This document shows, piece by piece, positions 52,574 through 60,634 of a stretch of 64,000 bases of DNA. The stretch covers positions 372,001 through 436,000 of the forward strand of contig NZ_SMFQ01000005.1 in NCBI RefSeq assembly GCF_004339015.1, in the 5' to 3' direction. Below the pieces are notes generated by a model that saw nothing but the letters and a program-made list of their open reading frames with translations, made no database searches and had not been told where the DNA came from. Positions within the stretch are counted from its first letter, which is position 1; each line of letters starts with the position of its first letter. The position numbers were made by a program, and so were the translations under genes. This stretch comes from Cocleimonas flava (GTDB taxonomy: Bacteria; Pseudomonadota; Gammaproteobacteria; Thiotrichales; Thiotrichaceae).

Positions 52574-52603
52574 TTAAAGAAGGCGAGCCTAAGCCCACCC
52601 TCC
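52574..52603 (-). terminator. probable terminator of the HO-like gene
   Basis: On the minus strand GGTGGGC and GCTCGCC pair with two G-T wobbles around TTAG, 55 bases after the stop, followed by TTCTTTAATTAA. Confidence 0.5.
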
Positions 52604-52656
52604 TTGAGACTATACTCTGCTAAAAAGCGAGAATGAGTCGATGATGATAAAAGTTA

Positions 52657-53550
52657 TCAACCAACAGCAAGCTCTCTTTCTACATCCGAAGACTGATCCA
52701 CCTGATTTTCTTGAGGCGCAATTTTTTGCATAGACTTGATTTTATTTTTAGAAAAATCCTGAGACCAGAAGTCTTCCCATAGATCAATGAAATTTAGGGA
52801 GTTCTGCAATAAATCAGACTGATCATAACCGCCAGCACCTTGCGCCAAAATCAACCAAAGATCATTTTGATGAAAATCATCACAGGCATCATTTTCTTCA
52901 TCTTCAGAAACTCCATGCACCTGGTAATAGCCTTCCTGAACAGGAATTCCTAATGCGCCAGTGTTCAAACGCATTACGGGACTGAATATCATGACAATTT
53001 CTTCTGCGATGGCTAGCAGTGTTAGTAGTAGTGGATAATCATCATACGCAGCCAGGAAGCATTCTTTTAACTTTTGAGTAACTGGCGAAGGCACAAACTC
53101 CTGTCTATCTTCATCGCTAATGCTCATATCTGTCATCAACTCTTCAAATAGAATCAAATGAGATCGTTGAGGTGTACCCTGAAAATAACAAGGCTCGCCA
53201 ATTTTGTAATGAAAACCAAATTCATCCAAAGTATTTAGCGTTAATAAAAAGCGCGCATAAGCTTTACTACCCGGCTTCATTACATTTTCTACTTTTTTAG
53301 ATTGGTACTGAGCCATCAACAAAGCATCGGTAAATATATGCACAATTGCACGGTATTCCATGTGCATGGTCTGCATTTCCTGCAATGAATATTCACAAGC
53401 ATTCATTGCAGAAACAATTGGATGTTGATTTATTTTATGATTTTTGACAGATGAAATCAGAACCTGAAGGAACTCCATATTTTCGTTCCACTTAGTTTCA
53501 CCGACACTTGCTATCATTTCTTTTACTGCGTTTTGTCTAATCTGATCCAT
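52657..53550 (-). CDS. heme-oxygenase-fold-like protein, function unknown
   Basis: About 297 residues from the ATG at 53550, chosen by the perfect AAGGAG seven bases upstream; the frame extends 20 codons further without support. The protein is largely helical. It resembles the HO-like iron-containing redox enzymes: MHMEYRAIVHIF (E and H in one helix), LLAIAEEIVMIFSP and YYQVHGVSEDEENDACDDFHQNDLW (H, acidic residues, H) could supply metal ligands. The match is by eye and weak. It is inserted between rsmB and DUF4390, which are usually adjacent, and has a 370-base upstream region with a perfect 15-bp inverted repeat. Confidence 0.45.
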   Translation of the reverse strand: MDQIRQNAVKEMIASVGETKWNENMEFLQVLISSVKNHKINQHPIVSAMNACEYSLQEMQTMHMEYRAIVHIFTDALLMAQYQSKKVENVMKPGSKAYARFLLTLNTLDEFGFHYKIGEPCYFQGTPQRSHLILFEELMTDMSISDEDRQEFVPSPVTQKLKECFLAAYDDYPLLLTLLAIAEEIVMIFSPVMRLNTGALGIPVQEGYYQVHGVSEDEENDACDDFHQNDLWLILAQGAGGYDQSDLLQNSLNFIDLWEDFWSQDFSKNKIKSMQKIAPQENQVDQSSDVERELAVG

Positions 53551-53557
53551 GATTAAT

Positions 53558-53563
53558 CTCCTT
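53558..53563 (-). promoter_or_regulatory. ribosome binding site of the HO-like gene
   Basis: AAGGAG on the minus strand, seven bases before the ATG at 53550; it decides the start. Confidence 0.8.
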
Positions 53564-53769
53564 AATATTAAGTTAGTAAGAGCAAACGTTTTGCAAAGAA
53601 ATATGCTCAATCAATAACTGAATTGGGGGTTTGGAAATTTATCCTTAGGGCATGAAATATGTATATTTTCCCGAAGAATTATCATCACCAAAATCTTCAG
53701 AAAGTGATTAAGAAGACACATAAAAGGTCAATCCTTTGAGCCATTTATGGTTCATATTCCTTTTTTGGT

Positions 53770-53808
53770 AATCATAATAATCAGCAAAAAATACTGATTA
53801 TTATGATT
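53770..53808. promoter_or_regulatory. perfect 15-bp inverted repeat, candidate operator
   Basis: AATCATAATAATCAG (53770-53784) and CTGATTATTATGATT (53794-53808) are exact inverse copies around nine bases. It lies 220 bases upstream of the HO-like start and 112 bases after rsmB. On the minus strand an A-run, not a T-run, follows, so it does not look like the rsmB terminator. Confidence 0.7.
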
Positions 53809-53920
53809 TCATACTAAATAATATATGTATTGCGCACAAGTGATTTGAGCGATGAATGTTAGCTAGAAATATAAATTATAGGTGTAAAGCTATACGGTGA
53901 AAGGCTGAGAGGTCGTTAAA

Positions 53921-55219
53921 TTAATTGCTGTTATTTGTTTTCTGGATTTTGGCGTAATAAAAGCCATCCATTGAATTATCCCCGGGGAAAATCTGCTTAC
54001 CCAAGGACTCAGAAGAATCTATCGCAACTATTTCGGCATTAGCATTATTGTCTAAAAATGAGCGGATTTGATCTTCGTTCTCTTCAGGTAAAATTGAGCA
54101 AGTCGCATAAAGAAATAGCCCACCTGGTTTTAGTTTTTCCCAGAGTGCTTGAAGCATTGCCGCCTGAAGTTTTTGCAACTCGGCAATATCGCTGTTTCTA
54201 CGTAACACCTTGATATCAGGGTGCCTTCTAATAACGCCTGTGGCAGAACAAGGCGCGTCCAATAAAATCCGGTCAAACAGAATATCTTTGGCATACGCCT
54301 CAGTATCCAATGCATCTGCTACGACTAAATTAGCTTTTAGGTTCAATCGCTCAAGGTTTTCACTGACCCGTTTCATGCGTGTTTCACTATTATCAATAGC
54401 GATCACTTTAAGATTTTCAGCAGATTCCAGAATATGACCGGTTTTGCCACCGGGTGCTGCGCACGCATCAAGCACTTGCATGCCTTCTTTGCAATCTAAC
54501 AAAATTCCTGCGAGTTGCGCTGCGCCATCCTGTACTGATGAAGATCCTTCAGAGAAGCCGGGAAGGTCTTTTACATTTTGAGGCTTAGTCAGCTTTACTG
54601 CAGTGGATACGCCTTCCAAAGGCCCAGCAGCTATCTCAGCATCATTAAGTTGTTGCAAATACGCATCTCGGGTTTGATGATTCAGATTAACCCTAAGCGT
54701 CATTGGAGAACGTAAATTAGACTGCTCTAAGATTTCTTCCCAATTATCTGGCCATGCTTTTCTAATACGATCTATTAACCATTGCGGAAAAGCATACCTG
54801 GCTGGTTCTTCAGCTAGCATTTCCTTTTGAAGTTTCACTTGCCCCCGTAAGAAATTCCTTAAAACGGCATTTACCAAATTTTTAGCCCAAGGCTTCTTCA
54901 GACCTTTGAGCGCACTAACGGTTTCACCAACAGCCGCATGGTCGGGAGTTTTCTGATAAATAATTTGATACAAACCAACACGGATCAAACACTCTACATC
55001 CTTATCTTTCTTCTTTAAGGATTTACTCATAAGAATGCTGATAAGCGCAGACAATGGTTCGTGCCAACGCAGACTTCCATAACAAAGATCGCTAACCATT
55101 GGGCTATCATTATCAGACAGAGCAGTGCTTAAGGATTCTCCGTTATAAATAACAGATTGAAGGATTCGGGCTGCAGCAACTCTTGGGTTAACAGCCTGCT
55201 TATTGTTATTTTTTTGCAT
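53921..55219 (-). CDS. rsmB: 16S rRNA (cytosine-967-C5)-methyltransferase
   Basis: The 432-residue protein (Sun/Fmu) has an N-terminal NusB-like helical domain (1-140) and an NSUN methyltransferase domain. SSVQDGAAQLAG, DACAAPGGKTGHI (motif I), the motif IV cysteine in DAPCSATGVIRRHPDIK and the catalytic cysteine in YATCSILPEENEDQI are intact. It methylates C967 of 16S rRNA. It follows fmt on the same strand with 166 bases between, which include one C-run element. Confidence 0.96.
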   Translation of the reverse strand: MQKNNNKQAVNPRVAAARILQSVIYNGESLSTALSDNDSPMVSDLCYGSLRWHEPLSALISILMSKSLKKKDKDVECLIRVGLYQIIYQKTPDHAAVGETVSALKGLKKPWAKNLVNAVLRNFLRGQVKLQKEMLAEEPARYAFPQWLIDRIRKAWPDNWEEILEQSNLRSPMTLRVNLNHQTRDAYLQQLNDAEIAAGPLEGVSTAVKLTKPQNVKDLPGFSEGSSSVQDGAAQLAGILLDCKEGMQVLDACAAPGGKTGHILESAENLKVIAIDNSETRMKRVSENLERLNLKANLVVADALDTEAYAKDILFDRILLDAPCSATGVIRRHPDIKVLRRNSDIAELQKLQAAMLQALWEKLKPGGLFLYATCSILPEENEDQIRSFLDNNANAEIVAIDSSESLGKQIFPGDNSMDGFYYAKIQKTNNSN

Positions 55220-55294
55220 AGTTAGAGTGTTTTTATTGAGTGACTATCGTGAATTAAACGCTTTTCAAGCATTAGAGCACTCATCATTAAGTAA

Positions 55295-55325
55295 TGACAC
55301 CCCCCTACTTTCAGGCACTTTTTTA
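55295..55325 (+). repeat. Interspersed C-run element, copy I
   Basis: GACACCCCCCTACTTTC, then AGGCACTTTTTTA. It lies between fmt and rsmB, both minus, so in plus orientation it does not serve as their terminator. Confidence 0.85.
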
Positions 55326-55385
55326 ATATTGAATCTTTTGATGAATGCTCTGATGAATCTATTAATCTGTTTATAGTGGCGCGCA

Positions 55386-56315
55386 TTATGAGGGAAATAC
55401 ATTTCCCATTAGCGATTGGCCATTGATAAAATCCTTAACATCCATCGCTTTTTTTCCTGGCAACTGCAAACGCGAGAATGACAAAACACCAGCTCCTGTT
55501 GCAATGACAATGCCCTCTGAAGATTCAGAGATTACTGTGCCTGGCTTCTGGTCGCTATTTTCATCCACTACTTTCGACATATAGATACGAAGAGGCTTAC
55601 CATTCAATAGAGTAAAAGCTACTGGCCATGGATTAAATGCCCGTATCTTTAAGTCAATATCTTTCGCTGACTGACTCCAATCTATCTCGGCTTCCGCTTT
55701 ATTGAGTTTTTCAGCATAAGTCGTTAAAGCATCATCTTGAATCACAGGTTCTAGTTCATCTTTTTCGATCAGATCCAAAACTTCTAGTAAGGCTTCGGCA
55801 CCATCACTGGAAAGGCGATCATGAATCGTTTGGCTCGTATCTTCTGCGGTAATTGGACAAGTACGCTTAAGTAACATATCGCCCGTATCCAGCCCCAAAG
55901 CCATCTGCATGATAGTGACGCCCGTTTCCGTATCACCGGTTTCAATTGCGCGGTGAATAGGCGCGGCACCGCGCCATCTTGGCAACAGTGAACCATGGAT
56001 ATTCAAACAACCATAGCGCGGCATATCTAATACTGCCTGCGGCAAAATCAAACCATAAGCTGCTACGATCATTACATCTGCATCATAAGCACTGAGTATT
56101 TGCTGCGCATCTTCATCCTTTAGAGACAATGGTTGCTCCACAGGTATTCCAGCATCAACCGCCACTTGCTTTACAGGGCCGAATTGAACTTTTCTGCCTC
56201 TACCAGCGGGACGATCTGGCTGAGTATAGACAGCAACGACCTTATGCCCAGAGTTTATTAAAGACTGAAGCGCAGGAACTGCAAAATCAGGCGTACCTGC
56301 ATAGACGATTTTCAA
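55386..56315 (-). CDS. fmt: methionyl-tRNA formyltransferase
   Basis: The 309-residue enzyme formylates Met-tRNA(fMet) with 10-formyl-THF. Motifs: YAGTPDFAVPALQSLINSGHKVVAVYTQPDRPAGRGRK, the catalytic NIHGSLLPRWRGAAPIHRAIETGDTETGVTIMQM with Asn/His, and the C-terminal tRNA-binding OB-like domain (KIRAFNPWPVAF). It lies 36 bases after def in the standard def-fmt-rsmB order. Confidence 0.97.
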   Translation of the reverse strand: MKIVYAGTPDFAVPALQSLINSGHKVVAVYTQPDRPAGRGRKVQFGPVKQVAVDAGIPVEQPLSLKDEDAQQILSAYDADVMIVAAYGLILPQAVLDMPRYGCLNIHGSLLPRWRGAAPIHRAIETGDTETGVTIMQMALGLDTGDMLLKRTCPITAEDTSQTIHDRLSSDGAEALLEVLDLIEKDELEPVIQDDALTTYAEKLNKAEAEIDWSQSAKDIDLKIRAFNPWPVAFTLLNGKPLRIYMSKVVDENSDQKPGTVISESSEGIVIATGAGVLSFSRLQLPGKKAMDVKDFINGQSLMGNVFPS

Positions 56316-56351
56316 TGTTTATTACTCTTTAACGTTCTTTTGGGGTATTTG

Positions 56352-56861
56352 TTAAGCGCTGGCAGCTTGCTTAGCGAGCTTTTCGAATTTCTTACGTAAT
56401 CGTTGCTGCTTTAAAGGAGACAAGTAATCAACAAATAACTTACCTTTTAGATGATCTAATTCATGTTGAATGCAAACTGCCAATAAACCATCAGCGTTTA
56501 ATTCAAACTCCTTACCGTCTCTATCTAATGCTTTAACCGTGATAGATTCTGATCGTTTCACTTCCGCGTAGTATTCAGGCACAGATAGACAACCTTCTTC
56601 ACAAATCTCTTCGCCTTCGCCATGCAGAATTTCCGGGTTTATCAGACAAAGTGGCTCGTTCTTCTCTTCCGAAACATCCACTACTACAATTTGTTGATGT
56701 ACATTAACCTGTGTTGCAGCCAGACCGATACCAGGTGCTTCATACATAGTTTCAAACATATCATCAACAAACGCTCGAATTCCATCAGTCACTTCTGTCA
56801 CTGGTACTGCTTTGGTGCGTAAACGCTTATCCGGAAAACGCAAAATATCTAAAATAGCCAT
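56352..56861 (-). CDS. def: peptide deformylase
   Basis: A 169-residue metalloenzyme that removes the formyl group from nascent proteins. Motif 1 GIGLAATQV, motif 2 EEGCLSVP (metal Cys) and motif 3 QHELDHLKG (HEXXH-type) are intact. The ATG at 56861 gives the normal [15 protein letters not shown] start; the frame's earlier start at 56879 would be a TTG. GGA lies eight to ten bases upstream. It is divergent from the LysM lipoprotein gene. Confidence 0.96.
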   Translation of the reverse strand: MAILDILRFPDKRLRTKAVPVTEVTDGIRAFVDDMFETMYEAPGIGLAATQVNVHQQIVVVDVSEEKNEPLCLINPEILHGEGEEICEEGCLSVPEYYAEVKRSESITVKALDRDGKEFELNADGLLAVCIQHELDHLKGKLFVDYLSPLKQQRLRKKFEKLAKQAASA

Positions 56862-57008
56862 AAAATAGTCCAATCTCAATTATTTTCTAATAATACCGTA
56901 AGTCTGAAAACAGTGCATGAGATACATGAGGTACGATATTATTAATTCATAGTTTTATAACAACATATAGACACCAAAATAATAAACAATAAAAATAAGA
57001 GGGTTTTC

Positions 57009-58232
57009 ATGTCTTTTAATTTCCTAAATTTAACGCGTCTTCCAGTGTTAACGTTATCGGTATCTGCACTCTCTCTATCTTTACTAAGTGGTTGTAGTGG
57101 TTTAGATGGCTACCAAGGTGCATCTCAGGCAAAACCTGTGACATCTTCACATGCACATGATCCTTACGATAATTATTATGGAATGCCGATCGCTAAGTCG
57201 AACAGCTCGGCTTATAGCCCTAAAATCGCACGAGTAATCACCAAAGCCAAGTTTAAACACAATGCGCCAAAGCGTTACGTGGTTAAAAAAGGTGACACTT
57301 TATGGGGAATTTCAAATAAATTCCTACAAAACCCGGCTTATTGGCCTGAGGTTTGGGATAAAAACCAAAAGGTTCGAAACCCTCATCTAATCTACCCTGG
57401 TGATGTTCTATTCATTTACCAAGGCAATAGAAATGTAAAAATGTCCGACGGTTCTGTCGTCGAAAAACTCATTCCACAAATGCGTATAGAACGTAAAGGT
57501 GGAGGCGAGCCAATATCAACACTGGCGCCATTTTTAGTGTGGCCGAAAGTCGTTGATGAAGACACTATTAAAAATGCGCCTTATATTGTTGACGCGCGTG
57601 ATGCGAACTTGTTAATCGAAGAAGGCCAAACGGTTTACGTTAAGAACCTGAGAGACAGAAAAGCTGGCGGTGAGTATGCAATTTTCAATGTTGGCAACAT
57701 AATTTCTGACCCTGAAACCAACAGAGAGTATGGACGTGAAGTGGTTTACACAGGCTTCCTAAACGTTGGAAAACTCGCCATGAACACCGAAGTAGCAACC
57801 GCAGAAGTCGTACAATCAACACGTGAAATCAGACGTGGTGACCGTCTTATGTACATAGAAGATCATACACATACACTGAACAAACCGATCATTATTCCTA
57901 CGCACAAGGTTCGCGGAAGCATTATTTCTTTATTCGATGCAGAAATGATTACGGGTCAAACACAAGTTATCACCATCAACAAAGGTGCCAGAAACGGCAT
58001 TAAAGAAGGTTATACACTTGGGATTTATTCGCCAGGCAAAATGGTTGATGATCCTATCGCGTTTAAATCAGACAAGAAATTTTACGAGCCTGTAAAAGCC
58101 GCGAAAGTCGGAATACCACCATCGCGATCTGCAACAGCTATTGTGTATAATGTGCTCAATGATATTAGCTACGCTGTAATCACTCAGGGAACGCATGAGA
58201 TTAAGAATGGATACAAAGTGGGTAACCCATAA
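57009..58232 (+). CDS. LysM-domain lipoprotein
   Basis: The 407-residue protein has a lipoprotein signal with lipobox LSGC near residue 29 and one LysM domain (about 95-140: YVVKKGDTLWGISNKFLQNPAYWPEVWDKNQKVRNPHLIYPGDVLFI) that binds peptidoglycan. The rest is an uncharacterised beta-rich region. A LysM protein between def and dprA is standard in gammaproteobacteria, and its function is not settled; a link between cell wall and the adjacent DNA-processing or translation genes is not shown. GGGTTTTCATG upstream contains AGAGGG as possible ribosome binding site. A strong terminator follows. Confidence 0.9.
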   Translation: MSFNFLNLTRLPVLTLSVSALSLSLLSGCSGLDGYQGASQAKPVTSSHAHDPYDNYYGMPIAKSNSSAYSPKIARVITKAKFKHNAPKRYVVKKGDTLWGISNKFLQNPAYWPEVWDKNQKVRNPHLIYPGDVLFIYQGNRNVKMSDGSVVEKLIPQMRIERKGGGEPISTLAPFLVWPKVVDEDTIKNAPYIVDARDANLLIEEGQTVYVKNLRDRKAGGEYAIFNVGNIISDPETNREYGREVVYTGFLNVGKLAMNTEVATAEVVQSTREIRRGDRLMYIEDHTHTLNKPIIIPTHKVRGSIISLFDAEMITGQTQVITINKGARNGIKEGYTLGIYSPGKMVDDPIAFKSDKKFYEPVKAAKVGIPPSRSATAIVYNVLNDISYAVITQGTHEIKNGYKVGNP

Positions 58233-58261
58233 TTCTTAGCTCTTAAATTTAAACATTATTT

Positions 58262-58294
58262 GGGCCCATGTATGATTTATACTGGGCCCTTTTT
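58262..58294 (+). terminator. intrinsic terminator of the LysM gene
   Basis: GGGCCCA (58262-58268) and TGGGCCC (58283-58289) form a GC-rich stem around 14 bases, followed by TTTTT, 30 bases after the stop. Confidence 0.88.
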
Positions 58295-58329
58295 AATGCC
58301 TCAACAATCTTGGTCACTCTCGAAAACTG

Positions 58330-59541
58330 ATGAAAACAGAAGATGAATTACAATCCTGGATAGCGTTATGGCGCGTATCTGGAGTCGGCTCTAAAAGCTT
58401 CCAAAAGCTTTTAAGCAATATTGTCGATCCCGATTCTGTGTTTTCATCTAATATGTCCACTCTTACTCAGGCTGGCATCTCAGAAAAGTTAGCGCATGCC
58501 ATTCTTGATGCTAAAAAAGACCAAGAAACGGTTGCTCCAGATATCGAGTGGTTAAATGAAGCTGATGATCACCACATCATTACCATTCAATGCGAAGAAT
58601 ACCCCGAGTTATTAAAACGCATTAGTGACCCACCGCCGTTGTTATACGTTCATGGACAACTGTCATTACTAAAAGACCCACAAATAGCTATCGTAGGAAG
58701 CCGTAACCCTACTCAAGGCGGGACAAACAACGCTTATGAGTTCGCTAAACACCTCGGTCAAACCGGCTTTTGTATTACAAGCGGATTAGCAATGGGCGTT
58801 GATGGCTCTGCGCATACTGGTGCGTTAGAAGTAGAAGCACCCACCATAGCCGTTATCGCTACCGGCATTGATAGAGTCTACCCAGCCAAACATCGAGAAA
58901 TGGCACACAAAATTGCGGATCACGGAGCAATCGTGACCGAATTCCCTATCGGCACACAACCTAAATCCAGCAACTTCCCACGTCGAAACCGTATTATAAG
59001 CGGGTTAAGTTATGGCACGCTTGTGGTTGAAGCAGCCCAACAAAGTGGTTCATTGATTACTGCCCGCCTGGCAATGGAGCAAAATCGGGAAGTATTTGCC
59101 ATTCCCGGATCCATTCACAACCCCCTTGCACGCGGCTGCCATAAACTTATCAGACAAGGTGCAAAACTAGTAGAAACTGCTCAAGATATTATGGAAGAAA
59201 TGGCGAGTGCCATTGACCTCAACTCACTGTTAAGCGATCAACAGATTTCAAGCAGTAGTGCTAATGAAAAATCTACCAATAATAAAGAAGCGTTCGAAGC
59301 AGATTCAGCAAGTAGTAAACCCAACAAAGAAAACCAAGCCATTGATTCGAATCAAAATACTCATACTGACGATGACCAACAAATCATTTTGAAAGAAATG
59401 GGCTTCGACCCTATCTCGATTGACCAATTAGTGGTCAGAACAGGAATCGATACGGCCTCACTATCAGCATCTCTATTAATGCTGGAATTACAAAACCAGA
59501 TTGCATCAAATGGCGGCGGAACCTACACCCGCCTTAAATAA
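58330..59541 (+). CDS. dprA: DNA-processing protein DprA
   Basis: The 403-residue protein has an N-terminal SAM-like helical part, the Rossmann-like DprA core (AIVGSRNPTQGG, CITSGLAMGVDGSAHTGAL, IAVIATGIDRVYP, FPRRNRIISGLSYGTLVVEAAQQSGSLITARLA, FAIPGSIHNPLARGCHKLIRQGAKLV) and a C-terminal winged-helix region (GFDPISIDQLVVRTGIDTASLSASLLMLELQN). It loads RecA on incoming single-stranded DNA during natural transformation. A Ser/Asn/Lys-rich linker (315-350) separates the last two domains. smg follows. Confidence 0.95.
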   Translation: MKTEDELQSWIALWRVSGVGSKSFQKLLSNIVDPDSVFSSNMSTLTQAGISEKLAHAILDAKKDQETVAPDIEWLNEADDHHIITIQCEEYPELLKRISDPPPLLYVHGQLSLLKDPQIAIVGSRNPTQGGTNNAYEFAKHLGQTGFCITSGLAMGVDGSAHTGALEVEAPTIAVIATGIDRVYPAKHREMAHKIADHGAIVTEFPIGTQPKSSNFPRRNRIISGLSYGTLVVEAAQQSGSLITARLAMEQNREVFAIPGSIHNPLARGCHKLIRQGAKLVETAQDIMEEMASAIDLNSLLSDQQISSSSANEKSTNNKEAFEADSASSKPNKENQAIDSNQNTHTDDDQQIILKEMGFDPISIDQLVVRTGIDTASLSASLLMLELQNQIASNGGGTYTRLK

Positions 59542-59758
59542 TGGATGAATCGTCTTAGAAGCTTAGATCAAGCTATAACAACAACCAGCTGTCAGTTTAA
59601 CCATGTCAATCAGACATGTTCAGGTGACATTCACATTCATTTACTATAAAATTCCTCGCATATTAAGATCTTGTAACAATCAACAAGATAATGTAGAAAA
59701 CGACTTCTCGCCCCGTAAAGAAGTGTTTACTCACAGCAAATTAGAGACCCCGAAACAC

Positions 59759-60229
59759 ATGAAAGAAAATACATTGGATGTACTTTTTTACCTTTTTGAT
59801 AACTTTGCTGAGGCTGAAGATGTCGCACAAAATAGAGAAGTACTTCATGGTGAATTAAAAGATGCTGGTTTCCCCAAAACCAGAATCACTAAAGCATTTG
59901 ATTGGCTAGAAAGCCTTGCAGATGACGACAAAATTTATATCTCAGAACCAAAGTCACAATCAATCCGTCAATTTTCAAAGTATGAAGCGCGATGGCTAGA
60001 CCAGGAATGTCAGAACTATATGTTCTCTCTTCGTCAAACAGGTGTTCTAAGTTCTGAGATGTTTGAACGCACGGTTGACCGCATTTTAACGTTAGGCGAT
60101 AAGGAATTTGATATTAATCGCCTTAAGTGGGTGATTTTAATGTTATTACTCAACCAACCAGACACTGAAGCTGAATATATCTGGATGGATGACGTGGCAC
60201 TTGGAGAAGAATCTCCCGTTTATCATTAA
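59759..60229 (+). CDS. smg: Smg/DUF494 family protein
   Basis: About 156 residues from the ATG at 59759, which gives MKENTLDVLFYLFDNFAEAE, matching the family's usual start and length; the frame extends 52 codons upstream but that part looks unlike the family. The C-terminal half has LPKTRITKAFDWLESLAD-like and GDKEFDINRLKWVILMLLLNQP motifs. The function of Smg is unknown. It is between dprA and topA as in most gammaproteobacteria and is followed by an intrinsic terminator at 60269. Confidence 0.88.
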   Translation: MKENTLDVLFYLFDNFAEAEDVAQNREVLHGELKDAGFPKTRITKAFDWLESLADDDKIYISEPKSQSIRQFSKYEARWLDQECQNYMFSLRQTGVLSSEMFERTVDRILTLGDKEFDINRLKWVILMLLLNQPDTEAEYIWMDDVALGEESPVYH

Positions 60230-60268
60230 TTTATGATTTAACACTGCTAACAATACAAACAGATTTAA

Positions 60269-60301
60269 AAATGGTCCTTTTTAGGGCCATTTCTCATTTT
60301 T
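60269..60301 (+). terminator. intrinsic terminator of smg
   Basis: AAATGGTCC (60269-60277) pairs with GGGCCATTT (60284-60292) with one G-T wobble around TTTTTA, followed by CTCATTTTT. Confidence 0.8.
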
Positions 60302-60344
60302 GACGTAAACGAAATTCTATCAATTCTTTGCTCTTTAAACGAAA

Positions 60345-60375
60345 AGTCACCCCCCTACTTTTGAGCACTTTTTTG
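60345..60375 (+). repeat. Interspersed C-run element, copy J
   Basis: AGTCACCCCCCTACTTTT, then GAGCACTTTTTTGA. It lies after the smg terminator, so a further terminator here is redundant. Confidence 0.85.
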
Positions 60376-60611
60376 AAAAATCGTGAACCTCAGTGATTTT
60401 TATTTGTCATTAAATTTAGCTTTATAATATTTAATTTAGATTACATCTAAGGCTCTCAAAAATGCCTATATTTCCCACTAAATCGCTAGTTAGAAAAATT
60501 TCATCCTTTACTAAAATGAACATTCCAGTGTATTGTTGCCACCAATTTCCTATCAAAAACCAGATTAAAACCCGATGAAAGTATCGTAACTTAATCACCT
60601 CACAGACATTT

Positions 60612-60632
60612 TATAAGGCACACTATAAGGCA
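60612..60632 (+). repeat. 12-base-period duplication of TATAAGGCA before topA
   Basis: TATAAGGCA occurs at 60612-60620 and 60624-60632. The second copy's AAGG is four bases from the ATG at 60635 and is likely its ribosome binding site. Confidence 0.65.
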
Positions 60633-60634
60633 TT

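Larger units (their letters stand above)
53551..53920. other. 370-base non-coding region before the HO-like gene
   Basis: It holds the ribosome binding site at 53558-53563 and a long inverted repeat at 53770-53808. AAAGG and CCTTT pairs and a GCC...GGTTC stretch give minor symmetries between 53720 and 53760. No further open frame with a ribosome binding site is visible. The size and the symmetric site suggest a regulated promoter. Confidence 0.6.
60230..60634. other. 405-base non-coding region between smg and topA
   Basis: It contains the smg terminator (60269-60301), C-run element copy J (60345-60375) and a 12-base duplication of TATAAGGCA (60612-60632) at the topA ribosome binding site. 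A 38-codon frame at 60462-60578 with a poor start context is not called. Otherwise AT-rich with no recognisable promoter that I would defend. Confidence 0.6.

Noticed and set aside
59603-59758. 52-codon N-terminal extension of smg
   Set aside because: The family starts at the M-x-DVLxYLF block; the extension resembles translated intergenic sequence.
60462-60578. 38-codon open frame between smg and topA
   Set aside because: Only a poor AAGG nine bases upstream, no hydrophobic or conserved pattern, composition like surrounding non-coding DNA.
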